Source: Christensenella sp.
Lineage (GTDB): Bacteria > Bacillota > Clostridia > Christensenellales > UBA3700
Assembly: GCA_022784465.1 (NCBI GenBank)
Contig: JALFUR010000010.1
Span: forward strand, 62,001-126,000
Reading direction: 5' to 3'
Length of the DNA stretch: 64,000 nucleotides
Made by a program: the position numbers and the translations under genes. Shown piece by piece: positions 18,359 to 26,856 of the stretch. The first letter of the stretch is position 1; the number at the start of each line of letters is the position of its first letter. A model generated the notes under the pieces. That model was not told where the DNA came from, did not search any database, and was given only the letters and a program-made list of their open reading frames with translations.

Positions 18359-20149
18359 ATGATTAACACGTTTTGTAGATATCCATTATGGGAAGTAAGT
18401 AAGGATTTAGTTGATGTAGCACAAGGAAGAAAGCCTGCTGACATCGTTATAACTAATTCAAGATTAATTAATGTTTGCACAAAAGAAATCCAAGATAATA
18501 TGCAAGTGGCAATTGTTAAAGGAAGAATTGCTATGGTTGGAGATTGCTCTCACTGTATTAAAGAGGGTACAAAAGTTATTGATGCAAATGGTCAATATAT
18601 AGCTCCAGGATTTATGGATGGACATATTCATATTGAATCTTCAATGCTTTCTGTTGGAGAATATGCAAAAGCAGTTGTGCCTCATGGAACAACTGGAGTA
18701 TATATAGATCCTCATGAGATTTGTAATGTTCTTGGACTTGAAGGCGTAAAATGCATGATACAAGATTCAAAAAGAGTTGCGCTAAAAACGATGGTTACAA
18801 CTCCTTCTTGCGTTCCAGCAATTCCTGGTTTTGAAGATACAGGTTCATTTATTGGACCTAATGAAATAAAGCAAACTATGGAATGGAAAGAAGTAGTTGG
18901 GCTTGGCGAAATGATGAACTTTGTAGGCATCAATGCGAGCAATGAGACTACGCATGCCATTGTAGGAGAAACTCTAAAAGCAGGGAAAATAGTTACAGGT
19001 CATTATTCTATGCCAGAGACAGAGAGAGGACTAAATTCATATATTGCATCAGGTGTTAGATGCTGCCATGAATCAACAAGAGAGATAGATGCTCTTGCAA
19101 AAATGAGAATGGGAATGTATGCAATGCTCAGAGAAGGCTCTGCTTGGCACGATTTACAAGAAGTAGCAAAGGCAATAACAAAGCATGAAGTAGATTCAAG
19201 ATTTGCTTGTTTAATTTCTGATGATTCTCATCCGCACACATTAATCAACGAAGGGCATTTAGATCATATTGTAGCAAGAGCTATAGAAGAGGGAATTGAT
19301 CCAATTTCTGCTATTCAAATGGTTACAATAAATTGCGCTCAATGTTATCAAATTGATCACGATTTAGGTTCAATTGCTCCAAGTAAGTGTGCAGATATTG
19401 TGTTTATTGACAATTTAGAAAAATGTCATGTAACAAAGGTAATAGTAGATGGAGAAGTTGTTGCTGAAAATGGAGAATATATAAAAGAAATTAAAGATTA
19501 TGTATATCCAGAGTGGGCAACTCATTCAATTCATATTAAAGATAAGATTAATAAAGAAACTTTTATAATTCCATCAAATAACGAAAAAGAGACAGTTAGG
19601 GTAATAGAAGTAATTCCAGCAAAAGTGGCGACTATTGAAAGACACATAACACTTCCTGTTATAAATGGTTCAATTGCAGCAGATACAACTCAAGACACCC
19701 TAAAAGCTTTTGTATTTGAAAGACACCACGAAACAGGAAAAATAGGAAAAGGTTTTGTAAAAGGGTTTGGAATAAAAGGTGGAGCATTGGCTCAAACTGT
19801 TGCTCACGATGCTCATAATCTATTTGTTGTTGGAGATAACGATGAAGACATGGCGCTTGCTTGCAATGAACTAATTAAATGCGGCGGCGGAATGGTTGTT
19901 GTAAAAAATGGCAAAATTATTGGCAAAGTAGAATTGCCAATAGCGGGACTAATTAGCGACAAAAGCCTAGAAGAGACAAACAAGCAAGTAATAGGGGTTG
20001 AAAAAGCATGGAGAGAGCTTGGATGTACACATCCATCACCGTTCATGACTATGGCAATTATTCCTCTTGCATGTTTGCCAACACTTAGATTAACAGACAG
20101 AGGAATTGTTGATTGTACAACATTTAGTTTTGTTGATTTAATAGTGTAA
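18359..20149 (+). CDS. ade: Adenine deaminase
   Basis: Converts adenine to hypoxanthine and ammonia in purine salvage. 596 residues, the standard amidohydrolase-type Ade length. Metal-binding and catalytic blocks are APGFMDGHIHIESSM, VVPHGTTGVYIDPHEICNV, and SDDSHPHTLINEGHLDHIV. The C-terminal ADE domain contains GFGIKGGALAQTVAHDAHN and IPLACLPTLRLTDRG. It is monocistronic with AGGAAGG before the ATG. It complements the guanine-regulated xpt and nucleoside importer near 46-52 kb. Confidence 0.95.
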   Translation: MINTFCRYPLWEVSKDLVDVAQGRKPADIVITNSRLINVCTKEIQDNMQVAIVKGRIAMVGDCSHCIKEGTKVIDANGQYIAPGFMDGHIHIESSMLSVGEYAKAVVPHGTTGVYIDPHEICNVLGLEGVKCMIQDSKRVALKTMVTTPSCVPAIPGFEDTGSFIGPNEIKQTMEWKEVVGLGEMMNFVGINASNETTHAIVGETLKAGKIVTGHYSMPETERGLNSYIASGVRCCHESTREIDALAKMRMGMYAMLREGSAWHDLQEVAKAITKHEVDSRFACLISDDSHPHTLINEGHLDHIVARAIEEGIDPISAIQMVTINCAQCYQIDHDLGSIAPSKCADIVFIDNLEKCHVTKVIVDGEVVAENGEYIKEIKDYVYPEWATHSIHIKDKINKETFIIPSNNEKETVRVIEVIPAKVATIERHITLPVINGSIAADTTQDTLKAFVFERHHETGKIGKGFVKGFGIKGGALAQTVAHDAHNLFVVGDNDEDMALACNELIKCGGGMVVVKNGKIIGKVELPIAGLISDKSLEETNKQVIGVEKAWRELGCTHPSPFMTMAIIPLACLPTLRLTDRGIVDCTTFSFVDLIV

Positions 20150-20218
20150 AATTGTTTATAAAAAAAACGTTAAAGTATGCTATATATCAACCAAAAAAGC
20201 ATAAATAACAAAAAAAGA

Positions 20219-20248
20219 TTGACAATAAAAAAATGCTAGATTTATACT
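20219..20248 (+). promoter_or_regulatory. Promoter of the aromatic amino acid operon
   Basis: TTGACA at 20219-20224 and TATACT at 20243-20248 are separated by 18 bases. The expected start of transcription is near 20255, about three bases before the leader-peptide ATG. Confidence 0.7.
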
Positions 20249-20257
20249 ATAAGCACT

Positions 20258-20332
20258 ATGAATAGAGTTTTAAACTTTACAAACGGATATTATTACTTTA
20301 GCAACTATTACTTTAGCAGTTGTAAGTTTTAA
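20258..20332 (+). CDS. Tyr/Phe-rich attenuation leader peptide
   Basis: A 24-codon frame starting MNRVLNFTNG and then reading YYYFSNYYFSS before its end. Ten of 24 residues are Tyr (5) or Phe (5), clustered in codons at 20288-20314, ahead of an operon for Phe and Tyr synthesis. There is no Shine-Dalgarno sequence, and the predicted transcript start is only about three bases upstream, so it would be translated as a leaderless or nearly leaderless message. The stop (20330-20332) is one base before the antiterminator strand. The layout fits ribosome stalling at Tyr/Phe codons. Confidence 0.75.
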   Translation: MNRVLNFTNGYYYFSNYYFSSCKF

Positions 20333-20333
20333 T

Positions 20334-20424
20334 GCGGTTTTGTTATAAATAAAAAAAACATTTCATAAATAGGAAAAATAAATATTTTGATAATTAAGCC
20401 GCCGATACAAAGGTGGCTTTTTTT
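20334..20424 (+). terminator. Attenuator: antiterminator strand and intrinsic terminator
   Basis: AAGCCGCC (20396-20403) and GGTGGCTT (20412-20419) form an 8-bp stem followed by a run of T to 20424, 18 bases before the DAHP synthase start. Upstream GCGGTTT (20334-20340) can pair with AAGCCGC (20396-20402) and prevent the terminator. A ribosome at the leader stop would cover GCGGTTT and let the terminator form. One stalled at Tyr/Phe codons would leave it free. Confidence 0.75.
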
Positions 20425-20442
20425 ATCAGGTAGGAGCAAAAT

Positions 20443-21456
20443 ATGATTATTGTAGTAAAAAAGGATTGTGAAAAGAAACAGTTAGACAATTTAACAAAGT
20501 GGATTAAAAGTCTTGGTTTAAGAATTGACTTATCAAAAGGTGATAATTCAATAATTATGGGTCTTATTGGCGATACATCTAAAGTAGATATCGATTTAAT
20601 TAGATCACTAGATATTGTTGATACAGTAAAAAGAATTCAACAACCATATAAACTTGCTAATAGACAATTCCATCCAGAGGATACTATTGTTGATGTTTGT
20701 GGACACAAATTCGGTGGAAATAATTTCCAATTAATTGCTGGTCCTTGCTCTGTAGAAAATGAAAAGCAAATTATTGGAATTGCACAAGCTGTTAAAGCTT
20801 CAGGAGCAAACATTTTAAGAGGAGGAGCATTCAAGCCAAGAACATCACCATATGCATTCCAAGGACTAAAAGGTGAAGGATTAAAATTGCTTCTAAAAGC
20901 AAAGGCTGAGACAGGTATGCCAATTTGTACTGAACTTATGGCAGAAAAGTATATAGATATGTTTGAAGATGTAGACATTATTCAAATTGGCGCTAGAAAC
21001 ATGCAAAACTTTGATTTACTTAAAGCAGTAGGTAAGTTGAAAAAGCCAGTTTTGTTAAAAAGAGGTCTTGCAAATACAATAGAAGAATGGTTAATGAGTG
21101 CTGAATACATTATGTCAGAGGGAAACGATCAAGTAATTTTATGCGAAAGAGGTATAAGAACTTTTGAGCCAATGACAAGAAATACACTTGATTTATCTGC
21201 TATTCCTCTTCTTAGAGAATTAACACATTTACCAATTATTGTTGACCCATCTCATGCAACAGGACTTAATAGACTTGTAGATCCTATGTCTCTTGCTTCT
21301 GTTGGCGCTGGTGCTGATGGTCTTATTATTGAAGTTCATAACGACCCAACACATGCTCTTTGTGATGGTGCTCAATCATTACGCCCGGAGCAATTTGATG
21401 CATTAGTAAAGAAGATAGACGTTATGCTTCCACTTGTAAATAGAGAGAGAAAATAA
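20443..21456 (+). CDS. aroF: 3-deoxy-7-phosphoheptulonate synthase, type I-beta with regulatory domain
   Basis: First step of the shikimate pathway: PEP + erythrose-4-phosphate to DAHP. 337 residues. Residues 1-~75 form a ferredoxin-like (ACT-like) domain as in the Thermotoga enzyme, where it mediates Tyr/Phe feedback. The barrel has LIAGPCSVE, RGGAFKPRTSPYAFQGL, IGARNMQNFDLL and VDPSHATG. It is the first gene of the operon after the attenuator, with TAGGAG before the ATG. Feedback inhibition by Phe/Tyr is inferred from the family. Confidence 0.95.
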   Translation: MIIVVKKDCEKKQLDNLTKWIKSLGLRIDLSKGDNSIIMGLIGDTSKVDIDLIRSLDIVDTVKRIQQPYKLANRQFHPEDTIVDVCGHKFGGNNFQLIAGPCSVENEKQIIGIAQAVKASGANILRGGAFKPRTSPYAFQGLKGEGLKLLLKAKAETGMPICTELMAEKYIDMFEDVDIIQIGARNMQNFDLLKAVGKLKKPVLLKRGLANTIEEWLMSAEYIMSEGNDQVILCERGIRTFEPMTRNTLDLSAIPLLRELTHLPIIVDPSHATGLNRLVDPMSLASVGAGADGLIIEVHNDPTHALCDGAQSLRPEQFDALVKKIDVMLPLVNRERK

Positions 21457-21457
21457 A

Positions 21458-22324
21458 ATGAATATAGGAATTATTGGTTTAGGTTTAATAGGAGGCTCTA
21501 TTGGTAGAGCAATAAAAAAGAAAACAAATCATGTTGTTTATGGTCTAGATAAAGACGAAAAAACCATGATAAAAGCGACTCTTGTTGAAGCAATAGATGC
21601 ACCTTTAGATGATGCAAATGTCAAAGACGTAGACATATTGATTATTGCTCTATATCCTAAAGCAATAATTGATTGCATAAAAGAATATGCTCCAAAGTTA
21701 AAAGATGGCGCAATAATTATAGATTGCGGCGGAAATAAAAGAGAGATATGTAAGTTTATGGAGCAAATGCATATAACCTACCCAAATATAGATTTCATTG
21801 GCGGACATCCAATGGCAGGTAGAGAATTCAGTGGATTTTCTCATTCTACAGCTTCATTGTTTGAAAAGGCTACTATGCTTATGGTGCCAATTCATAATTC
21901 TATAGAAACATTATATAAAGTTAAAGAATTTATATTAGAACTTGGCTTTGAAGGGGTTGTTATTACAAACCCAACCGAGCACGATGAAATGATTTCCTTT
22001 ACATCTCAACTTGCTCATATTGTTTCATCTAGTTATATTAAAAATCCTCTTACTACAACGCACTATGGATTTTCAGCAGGATCTTTTAAAGATATGACTA
22101 GAGTAGCTAAGTTAAATCCTGAAATGTGGACTGAAATAATGTTAGACAATAAGGATTATTTAATTGCTCAAATAGACGTATTAATTAAAAATCTAGAAAA
22201 CTTCAAAAAAGCAATGCAAGAAAATGACAAAGAAGAACTTTCTAAGTTGTTAGATGAAGGAAGAGCAATTAAAGAAGAAGCAGAAAAACTAAGAAACGAA
22301 AAGACATCTCAAAGGATTAAATAA
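21458..22324 (+). CDS. tyrA: Prephenate dehydrogenase
   Basis: NAD-dependent oxidative decarboxylation of prephenate to 4-hydroxyphenylpyruvate, toward Tyr. 288 residues: Rossmann start IGIIGLGLIGGSIGRAI, then the substrate block IGGHPMAGREFSGFSHS and the helical C-domain with TSQLAHIVSSSYI. There is no C-terminal ACT domain and no fused chorismate mutase, so regulation would fall on the leader and DAHP synthase. It begins one base after aroF. Confidence 0.93.
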   Translation: MNIGIIGLGLIGGSIGRAIKKKTNHVVYGLDKDEKTMIKATLVEAIDAPLDDANVKDVDILIIALYPKAIIDCIKEYAPKLKDGAIIIDCGGNKREICKFMEQMHITYPNIDFIGGHPMAGREFSGFSHSTASLFEKATMLMVPIHNSIETLYKVKEFILELGFEGVVITNPTEHDEMISFTSQLAHIVSSSYIKNPLTTTHYGFSAGSFKDMTRVAKLNPEMWTEIMLDNKDYLIAQIDVLIKNLENFKKAMQENDKEELSKLLDEGRAIKEEAEKLRNEKTSQRIK

Positions 22325-23380
22325 ATGGAAAAACTTACAGTAAAGGTAGATAAAAGCTACGACATATTAATTGGACAAGATATACTAGGCTCAATTGGAC
22401 ATAGAGCTAAAGATTTAAATGGGCTTGGTAAGGTTTTAGTTGTATCTGACGATATTGTGCATTCTTTATATGGAGAAGTTGTATACAATTCTTTAAAAGA
22501 CGCTGGATATAATGTATTTGAGTTTACATTTAATCATGGAGAAAAAAGCAAAAATCTAAATACGTTTTCGCAAATTATTAATTTTTTGGCAGAACAAGGA
22601 TTTGTAAGATCAGATTTAATCATAGCGCTTGGTGGCGGTGTAGTTGGAGATATATCTGGATTTGTTGCCGCTTCGTATATGAGAGGCATTGACTATATTC
22701 AAGTTCCAACAACACTTTTGTCCATGATAGATTCTTCTGTTGGAGGAAAAACAGCGGTAGATTTAGAAGCAGGCAAAAATCTAGTTGGAGCTTTTTATCA
22801 ACCAAGATTAGTTTTAATAGATACAAATACTCTGTTGACTCTTCCTTGTATTGAATATAAAAATGGAATGGGAGAAGGCATTAAATATGCAGTGCTTGAA
22901 GGCGGAGAACTTAAGGATTTAGTTCTTGATGGGGTAAAATTGTCAGATAGTAAAAGCATAACTAGATTTGTATATTTATGTGTTGATTCAAAGAGAAAAA
23001 TCGTAGAAGAGGATGAAAAGGAATCTAATATTAGACGTTTATTAAACTTAGGACATACTTTTGCGCATGCTATAGAAAAACTAAGTTTATATGAAATACC
23101 ACATGGATTATGTGTTGCGGCGGGACTAGATATAATAGCAAGAATAAGTAATGCTCATTCAAAGCTTAGTGATATAGATTACATGACTATTTTAAATATT
23201 TTAGAAAAATATGAATTAAATAATATGAATCCTTATACTATCGATCAAATGATAGACATTATAAAACTAGACAAAAAAGTAGAAAGCGATAATATAAACT
23301 TTGTTATGCCATATGCTTTTGGTGATTGCAGAATAGAAAAAGTACAATTATCTAAAATAAAGGAGTTTGTAAAGTGCTAG
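22325..23380 (+). CDS. aroB: 3-dehydroquinate synthase
   Basis: Cyclises DAHP to 3-dehydroquinate using NAD and Zn. 351 residues. Signatures are ALGGGVVGDISGFVAASYMRG, QVPTTLLSMIDSSVGGKTAVD and KNLVGAFYQP. Zn ligands are in GEGIKYAV, NLGHTFAHAIE and PHGLCVAAGL. It starts directly after the tyrA stop and overlaps aroA by 7 bases. Confidence 0.96.
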   Translation: MEKLTVKVDKSYDILIGQDILGSIGHRAKDLNGLGKVLVVSDDIVHSLYGEVVYNSLKDAGYNVFEFTFNHGEKSKNLNTFSQIINFLAEQGFVRSDLIIALGGGVVGDISGFVAASYMRGIDYIQVPTTLLSMIDSSVGGKTAVDLEAGKNLVGAFYQPRLVLIDTNTLLTLPCIEYKNGMGEGIKYAVLEGGELKDLVLDGVKLSDSKSITRFVYLCVDSKRKIVEEDEKESNIRRLLNLGHTFAHAIEKLSLYEIPHGLCVAAGLDIIARISNAHSKLSDIDYMTILNILEKYELNNMNPYTIDQMIDIIKLDKKVESDNINFVMPYAFGDCRIEKVQLSKIKEFVKC

Positions 23381-24630
23381 CAAAAATTAAACCTCATACA
23401 ATGGGAGGCGTAATAAAAGCAATTCCATCTAAATCTTATGCTCATAGAATTATGCTATGTGCAATGCTTTCTAATATGCAAACACAAATTGTTGGCAATT
23501 ATGAAAGTAAGGATATGGAAGCAACACTTTCGTGTATTAAAGCTCTTGGCTGCAAAGTGAATATTCAAAATGGGGTTTTGTATCTTTCTAAAGAAAAGAA
23601 AATGCAAGATGAGATAATTTTAGATTGTATAGAATCAGGCTCAACTGTTAGATTTATTTTGCCTATAGTTGCTGCTTTAGGAGTAGAGGCAAAAGTAATA
23701 GGCAAAGAAGGATTACAAAAACGACCACTAAAAGATCTTATAGATGTATTAAAAGAACATGGGGAGTATATAGATAGCGATTTTCTACCTATTGTTATGA
23801 AGGGAAAGATTAAGCCTGGTGAATACAAAATTAGAGGAGATGTTTCATCTCAATATATAACAGGACTACTTCTTGCACTTCCTATTTTAGAAGGTGACAG
23901 CGAAATAGTAATTGAGGGAGAATTGGTTTCTAAAAAATATATAGACATCACACTTGATGTTCAAAAGGAGTTTGGAATACAAATTGAACAAACAAATAGT
24001 GGATTTAAAGTTAAAGGAAACCAAAAGTACATTGCTCCAAAGAAAATAGTTGTACAAGGCGATTGGTCAAATGCAGCATTTTGGTTATCTTTAGGTGCAA
24101 TTAATAATGATATAGAGATCTCTGGTCTTTCTCTAGATACACAACAAGGAGATAGAGAGATTCTTCAAATACTAATGGGAATGGGTGCAAAAGTTCAAAT
24201 AATGAACGACGTTATTTCTGTCAAAAAGTCTAAGTTAAATGCTACTACAATAGACATGCAAAACATTCCAGATTTAGCTCCAATTGTAAGCATATTAATG
24301 GCAAGTGCTGAAGGTATTAGCGTAATGAAGAATGTAGATAGATTAAGAATAAAAGAAACAGATAGACTTGCAGCAATTATTGAGACTCTTCAAAAGATGG
24401 GAGTTAAATGCAGATATCAAAACAATGAATTATCTATTTTAGGTGGAGATAAGTTGTGTGCATTTTCAAATGGGGCATATAATGACCATAGAATGGTTAT
24501 GACACAAGCAATAGCTGCTTCCGTTGCAAAAGGGGAATGCGTTATTGAAGGAGTCGAAGCTAAAGATAAATCTTACCCAAGTTTCTTTGTGGATTATAAG
24601 GCATTAGGAGGAGATGTATATGTTAAGTAG
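23374..24630 (+). CDS. aroA: 5-enolpyruvylshikimate-3-phosphate synthase
   Basis: Joins shikimate-3-phosphate with PEP. 418 residues. Motifs are PSKSYAHRIMLCAML, GSTVRFILPIVAALG, the RGDVSSQYITGLLLALP region, RIKETDRLAAI and YNDHRMVMTQAIAA. It begins with GTG inside the aroB end, behind AAAGGAG. Its last 11 bases overlap the chosen aroC start. Confidence 0.96.
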   Translation: MLAKIKPHTMGGVIKAIPSKSYAHRIMLCAMLSNMQTQIVGNYESKDMEATLSCIKALGCKVNIQNGVLYLSKEKKMQDEIILDCIESGSTVRFILPIVAALGVEAKVIGKEGLQKRPLKDLIDVLKEHGEYIDSDFLPIVMKGKIKPGEYKIRGDVSSQYITGLLLALPILEGDSEIVIEGELVSKKYIDITLDVQKEFGIQIEQTNSGFKVKGNQKYIAPKKIVVQGDWSNAAFWLSLGAINNDIEISGLSLDTQQGDREILQILMGMGAKVQIMNDVISVKKSKLNATTIDMQNIPDLAPIVSILMASAEGISVMKNVDRLRIKETDRLAAIIETLQKMGVKCRYQNNELSILGGDKLCAFSNGAYNDHRMVMTQAIAASVAKGECVIEGVEAKDKSYPSFFVDYKALGGDVYVK

Positions 24631-25696
24631 TTTAGATAATTTAAAAATAGAAATTAATGGTGCGTCTCATGCCGAAAGCATAGATGTTACAGTGTGGGGA
24701 ATTCCACAAGGAATAAAAATAGATTTAGATGAGTTACAAGAATATGTAGATAGACGTAAAGCAAGAAAAACAATATATTCTACAAAAAGACTAGAGGAAG
24801 ATAAAATTAATGTTTTATCTGGAATAGAAAATGGTGTAACAACAGGAGATGCAATTAAATGTGTTGTATACAACTTAGATCCTCATTCTAATGATTATAC
24901 TAAACTTCAAGATACACCTCGTCCTTCTCATGCTGATTATGTAGCAAAAGTTAAATATAATGGCAAAGAAGATATGAGGGGTGGTGGAAGATTCTCAGGA
25001 AGAATGACACTAACAATTTGTATCTTAGGTGGTATTGCAAAACAGATTTTAAAAAACCACAACATACAAGTTGAAGGATATGTGCAATCAATTGCGGGCA
25101 TTAATTCAACGAGCTATAAAGATAGAGATATAAAAGCAGAAGAGATACAAGCTTTAGATAATAGCTTTAGAGTTATTGATTTAGATAAAAAAGAGCTAAT
25201 GCTTGAAAAAATACAGCAAGCTGCAGCGAATAAAGATTCGGTAGGTGGAGTTGTTGAAGCTATTGCATACAATTTACCTGTTGGCCTTGGAGGTCCTTTA
25301 TTTGAATCCATGGAAGGAAAAATCTCATATGCAATGTTTGCAGTTCCTGCAGTTAAAGGCATTGAATTTGGATCAGGTTTTGACATATCTAAAATGACAG
25401 GCTCAACTGCAAATGATTGTTTTTATTATGATGAGAACAAGAATGTTAAAACATATACAAACAATAATGGTGGTATAAATGGTGGAATCACAAATGGAAT
25501 GCCATTGACTATACGAGTTGCTCTTAAGCCAACACCATCTATTGCTCAAGAACAAAAGACTATAGATATGGCAACAAAGACAAATACAACGATACAAATA
25601 AAAGGAAGACATGATTCTTGTATTGTTCCAAGAGCAGTAGTATGCGTTGAATCAGTACTTGCATTATGCATATTAGACAGTATAATAAAACAATAA
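24620..25696 (+). CDS. aroC: Chorismate synthase
   Basis: FMN-dependent conversion of EPSP to chorismate. 358 residues. The N-terminal NGASHAESIDVTVWGIPQG and the GGGRFSGRMTL and SGFDISKMTGSTAND blocks are recognisable, as is NNNGGINGGITNGMP. ATG 24620 is preferred over the in-frame ATG at 24614 because the GGAGGAG at 24606-24612 is then properly spaced. The family needs reduced FMN, which ties this operon to the flavin-transport gene that follows. Confidence 0.95.
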   Translation: MLSSLDNLKIEINGASHAESIDVTVWGIPQGIKIDLDELQEYVDRRKARKTIYSTKRLEEDKINVLSGIENGVTTGDAIKCVVYNLDPHSNDYTKLQDTPRPSHADYVAKVKYNGKEDMRGGGRFSGRMTLTICILGGIAKQILKNHNIQVEGYVQSIAGINSTSYKDRDIKAEEIQALDNSFRVIDLDKKELMLEKIQQAAANKDSVGGVVEAIAYNLPVGLGGPLFESMEGKISYAMFAVPAVKGIEFGSGFDISKMTGSTANDCFYYDENKNVKTYTNNNGGINGGITNGMPLTIRVALKPTPSIAQEQKTIDMATKTNTTIQIKGRHDSCIVPRAVVCVESVLALCILDSIIKQ

Positions 25697-25715
25697 TATA
25701 AAGGAATATATAGTT

Positions 25716-26855
25716 ATGTTGGAAGATTACAGAAACAAAATTGATGAAATTGATAACGAGATAGCAAGATTATTAAATGAAAGAATGTTAATGTCAAAAG
25801 CTATTGGAGAAGAAAAGGCTAAATCAAACACAGGTGTTGTAGATAAAAACCGTGAAAAAAACATTTTAAATAGAGTAACTAAACTTGTTAATCCTGAATA
25901 CAGGGTTTATACCAAACTTATATATGAAATGATTTTTGAAACAAGTAAAGCATACCAAAGACAATTTATATGCAAAGAATCCGCAATTGTTTCTGAGATT
26001 AAGCAAGTGCTTGCTTCAGGCGTTGAAAAGTTTCCAACTAGCGCCACAGTTGCATGTCAAGGAGTACAAGGCGCATATTCAAATCTTGCAGCAGAAAAGC
26101 TATTTGAATTATCCGATATTATTTATCTAAAAACATGGGAAGCGGTTTTTGATGCGGTTGAAAAAGGTTTTTGCGAATATGGCATTTTGCCAATAGAAAA
26201 CTCTTCTGCAGGTTCTGTTATGGCTGTATATGATTTAATGAAAAAACATAATTGTTATATTGTTAAATCATGTAAGCTTCGTGTTCAACATCATCTTCTT
26301 GCAAAAAATGGTGTTAAATTGCAAGATATCAAGGAAATTGTTTCTCATCAACAAGCCCTTGATCAATGCTCTGAATTAATTAATAGTTTAAAGGGCGTAA
26401 AAATCACAGTTTGTGATAATACAGCTATGGCGGCAAAGATGGTTGCTGAGAGCAATAGAACAGATATTGCATGTATCTCTTCAAGAGAATGTGCAAACTT
26501 ATATAACCTAGGAATTGTAGAAAGCAACATTCAAAACAACGATAACAATTACACAAGATTTATTTGTATTTCTAAAAAACTACAAATATTTGAAAACTCA
26601 AATAAAATAAGTATTATGGTTACTCTTCCTCACGAAAAAGGAAGTCTAAATAAGACATTAAATAAATTTTCTGCACTTGGATTGAATTTAACAAAACTTG
26701 AATCAAGACCAATGCCAAATACAGATTTTGAGTTCTGGTTCTATTTTGATTTTGAAGCAAACATAAAAGATGAAGAAGTGCAAAAGCTAATAGCAGAATT
26801 TGATTCAGGTACAGAGCAATTTACATTCTTAGGTAGTTATTCAGAGGTAATGTAG
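25716..26855 (+). CDS. pheA: Bifunctional chorismate mutase / prephenate dehydratase (P-protein)
   Basis: Two steps to phenylpyruvate. 379 residues in three parts. AroQ-type chorismate mutase occupies ~1-90 (RNKIDEIDNEIARLLNERM). Prephenate dehydratase occupies ~110-290 (VACQGVQGAYSNLAAEKLF, GILPIENSSAGSVMAVYDLM, NYTRFICIS). A C-terminal ACT domain carries the Phe-binding ESRPMPNTDFEFWFY block. Phe feedback inhibition is expected from the family. It also supplies the only chorismate mutase in the operon. Confidence 0.95.
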   Translation: MLEDYRNKIDEIDNEIARLLNERMLMSKAIGEEKAKSNTGVVDKNREKNILNRVTKLVNPEYRVYTKLIYEMIFETSKAYQRQFICKESAIVSEIKQVLASGVEKFPTSATVACQGVQGAYSNLAAEKLFELSDIIYLKTWEAVFDAVEKGFCEYGILPIENSSAGSVMAVYDLMKKHNCYIVKSCKLRVQHHLLAKNGVKLQDIKEIVSHQQALDQCSELINSLKGVKITVCDNTAMAAKMVAESNRTDIACISSRECANLYNLGIVESNIQNNDNNYTRFICISKKLQIFENSNKISIMVTLPHEKGSLNKTLNKFSALGLNLTKLESRPMPNTDFEFWFYFDFEANIKDEEVQKLIAEFDSGTEQFTFLGSYSEVM

Positions 26856-26856
26856 G

